A stretch of DNA of 7,107 bases, from the NCBI GenBank assembly GCA_018679315.1, contig JAHHLF010000096.1, positions 1-7,107 on the forward strand, given 5' to 3'. The notes under the pieces were generated by a model. The model made no database searches. It was not told where the DNA came from and saw only the letters and a list, made by a program, of their open reading frames with translations. The position numbers were made by a program, and so were the translations under genes. Source of the DNA: Bacteroidia bacterium. Lineage in GTDB: Bacteria > Bacteroidota > Bacteroidia > Flavobacteriales > Flavobacteriaceae. Of the stretch, positions 5,897 to 7,107 are shown in pieces. Position 1 is the first letter of the stretch, and the number at the start of each line of letters is the position of its first letter.

Positions 5897-6940
5897 ATGT
5901 ATTTAAAAAGACTGGTAATAATAGTCTTATTAATTGGTCTGGTACTTTGTGCGGGCTTTGCCTATATGGTCTATAATGCCCTTCTCTCTCCGAATACAAG
6001 TTTTAAGGAGTCTAAGGTTACGGTTTATATCCCGACAGGGTCTTCTATAGATGATGTCCTGGAGATCCTGGACCCTTATATAGACAATACAGAATCATTT
6101 TACCAGGTAGCCCGTCGGAAACAGTATGATCAAAATATAAAGCCGGGCAAATATGTACTGATGAAAGGAATGAATAATAATGATCTGATCAATACAATTA
6201 GAAGTCAGAATACCCCTGTTAGTGTATCTTTTAATAACCAGGAAACACTGGCCAGTCTTGCAGGTCGAATTAGTCAACAAATTGAAGCAGACAGTACTTC
6301 GCTTTTAAACGCATTTAAGGAAGACACTTTTTTAAAAAACACGGGTTTCTCTGATGAAACTGCACTCGCTATGTATTTGCCGAATAGCTATGAATTCTAT
6401 TGGAATACCGCGGCAGAAAGTTTCAGGGATCGAATGTTTGATGAATATTCCCGGTTCTGGACTGAGGAGCGGGAGTGGAAAGCAAAGGCGTTAGGGTTGA
6501 CCAAAACCGAGGTAATTTCCTTGGCGGCTATTGTTCAAAAGGAAACCGCGAAAGTTGATGAAAGACCGAGGGTGGCAGGCGTGTATTTGAACCGGATAAA
6601 GCGAGGTATGAAATTACAAGCCGACCCTACTGTGATATTTGCCATTAAACACAGCAGTGGTAATTATGACACCTTAATAAAGCGGGTCTTATATCGGGAT
6701 CTCAAATTGGATTCCCCTTATAATACCTATAAATATGCGGGGGTTCCTCCCGGCCCTATTGCGATGCCCGATATCTCATCCATAGATGCCGTTCTCAATA
6801 GCGAGAAACATAATTATCTATATTTTGTGGCCAATGTGGAGCGTTTTGGCTATCATATGTTTGCCAGTACATTATCGCAGCATAACCGGAATAAGGCGCA
6901 ATATGTCCGATGGTTAAACCAGCAAAAAATCAACCGATAA
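5897..6940 (+). CDS. mltG: MltG, endolytic transglycosylase (YceG-like, 347 aa)
   Basis: MltG is an inner-membrane lytic transglycosylase that cuts nascent peptidoglycan strands internally, leaving 1,6-anhydro-MurNAc ends, and is thought to set glycan-strand length beside the synthases. There is one N-terminal membrane helix (about 5-27), a LysM-like subdomain (about 40-105, with VTVYIPTGSSIDDV and the KPGKYVL turn) and the catalytic YceG domain. The conserved blocks are LPNSYEFYW (161-169), AAIVQKET with predicted catalytic E216, RPRVAGVYLNRIKRGMKLQADPTV spread over 223-246, and GVPPGPIAMPD (282-292). The length matches the family. Canonical LP(D/E)TY is LPNSY here, and the usual IANPG is IAMPD; both look like lineage variants. 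It starts 1 bp after the acetyltransferase stop, as the third gene of the dapF operon. Confidence 0.96.
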   Translation: MYLKRLVIIVLLIGLVLCAGFAYMVYNALLSPNTSFKESKVTVYIPTGSSIDDVLEILDPYIDNTESFYQVARRKQYDQNIKPGKYVLMKGMNNNDLINTIRSQNTPVSVSFNNQETLASLAGRISQQIEADSTSLLNAFKEDTFLKNTGFSDETALAMYLPNSYEFYWNTAAESFRDRMFDEYSRFWTEEREWKAKALGLTKTEVISLAAIVQKETAKVDERPRVAGVYLNRIKRGMKLQADPTVIFAIKHSSGNYDTLIKRVLYRDLKLDSPYNTYKYAGVPPGPIAMPDISSIDAVLNSEKHNYLYFVANVERFGYHMFASTLSQHNRNKAQYVRWLNQQKINR

Positions 6941-6949
6941 TCCAGAAGT

Positions 6950-6978
6950 GGGGTTATTCCTACCATTTATCCCTTTTT
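6950..6978 (+). terminator. Weak possible terminator after mltG
   Basis: GGGGT (6950-6954) can pair with ATCCC (6969-6973) with one G-U pair, and five T follow at 6974-6978. The loop is long (14 nt) and the stem only 5 bp, so this is a poor intrinsic terminator. It is offered only because it lies right after the last operon gene and before a new candidate promoter. Confidence 0.3.
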
Positions 6979-7011
6979 AAGGTCATTTTATGCATATTTT
7001 AAGAAAAATCC

Positions 7012-7069
7012 CTTACATCTGGAGTAAATTTGTACAGTGAAACGAACGCAATCCTTAATTGGATGTAAG
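7012..7069. repeat. 8-bp inverted repeat bracketing a candidate promoter
   Basis: CTTACATC (7012-7019) and GATGTAAG (7062-7069) are perfect inverted copies, separated by 42 bp that contain the -7 candidate at 7025-7032. The arms could be paired binding sites for a regulator of the downstream gene. Only part of the second arm's surroundings would be in the transcript, so a leader RNA hairpin is unlikely if the promoter call is right. Confidence 0.35.
7025..7032 (+). promoter_or_regulatory. Candidate -7 promoter box for the gene at the right edge
   Basis: TAAATTTG is an exact match to the Bacteroidota -7 consensus TAnnTTTG. It lies 55 bp before the ATG at 7088, giving a leader of about 50 nt. 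The -33 region around 7000-7005 reads TTTTAAG and lacks a good TTG. Confidence 0.45.
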
Positions 7070-7087
7070 TCGTCCGAAAACACTAAT

Positions 7088-7107
7088 ATGAAAAAGTGGA
7101 TAGGCAC
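7088..7107 (+). CDS. Start of a gene cut by the right edge
   Basis: An ATG at 7088 opens a frame reading MKKWIG before the window ends. The Lys-Lys start resembles the n-region of a signal peptide, and the ATG lies downstream of a plausible promoter, so a new exported protein gene probably begins here. Six codons are too few to name a product. Confidence 0.4.

Noticed and set aside
5718..5999. 93-codon minus-strand open frame across the acetyltransferase-mltG junction
   Set aside because: It is antisense to two well-supported, tightly coupled genes and shows no domain.
6972..6982. CCTT-TTT-AAGG hairpin after mltG
   Set aside because: A 4-bp AT-containing stem with a 3-nt loop and no following T run is too weak to call.

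Overview
The window looks like a chromosomal housekeeping segment from a Bacteroidota species, most likely a member of the Flavobacteriaceae. The grounds are several matches to the Bacteroidota -7 promoter motif TAnnTTTG, little Shine-Dalgarno signal, a signal peptide ending in the flavobacterial style (ASFSQ), the N-terminally extended type of glyceraldehyde-3-phosphate dehydrogenase, and moderate, AT-leaning composition. I see no tRNA, rRNA, CRISPR array, insertion sequence, phage gene or other sign of horizontal transfer.

Minus-strand block (1-4476, read right to left): htrA/degP, an envelope serine protease, ends at a clean UUCG-tetraloop terminator. It is followed by an extended gap (GAPDH), then a small exported coiled-coil membrane protein with no recognised function, then a GNAT acetyltransferase, then the start of trmD, which runs off the left edge. 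The last three are close together (29 bp and 15 bp gaps) and are probably co-transcribed.

Plus-strand block (4601-6940): dapF, a RimJ/RimL/SpeG-like GNAT acetyltransferase and mltG form a very tight operon, with a 7-bp overlap and then a 1-bp gap. DapF makes meso-diaminopimelate for peptidoglycan and lysine, and MltG is the membrane-bound endolytic transglycosylase that terminates nascent glycan strands, so the operon has a cell-wall theme. After a weak possible terminator, a well-matched -7 box and an inverted repeat precede the first codons of a further gene cut by the right edge.

htrA and dapF are divergent across 124 bp. This spacer holds two 11-bp tandem repeats, placed about where an OmpR/CpxR-type regulator could act on either promoter. 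No dramatic new system is evident. The best leads are the uncharacterised coiled-coil protein next to trmD, the altered cofactor-pocket residues in the GAPDH, and the tandem-repeat operator candidate.
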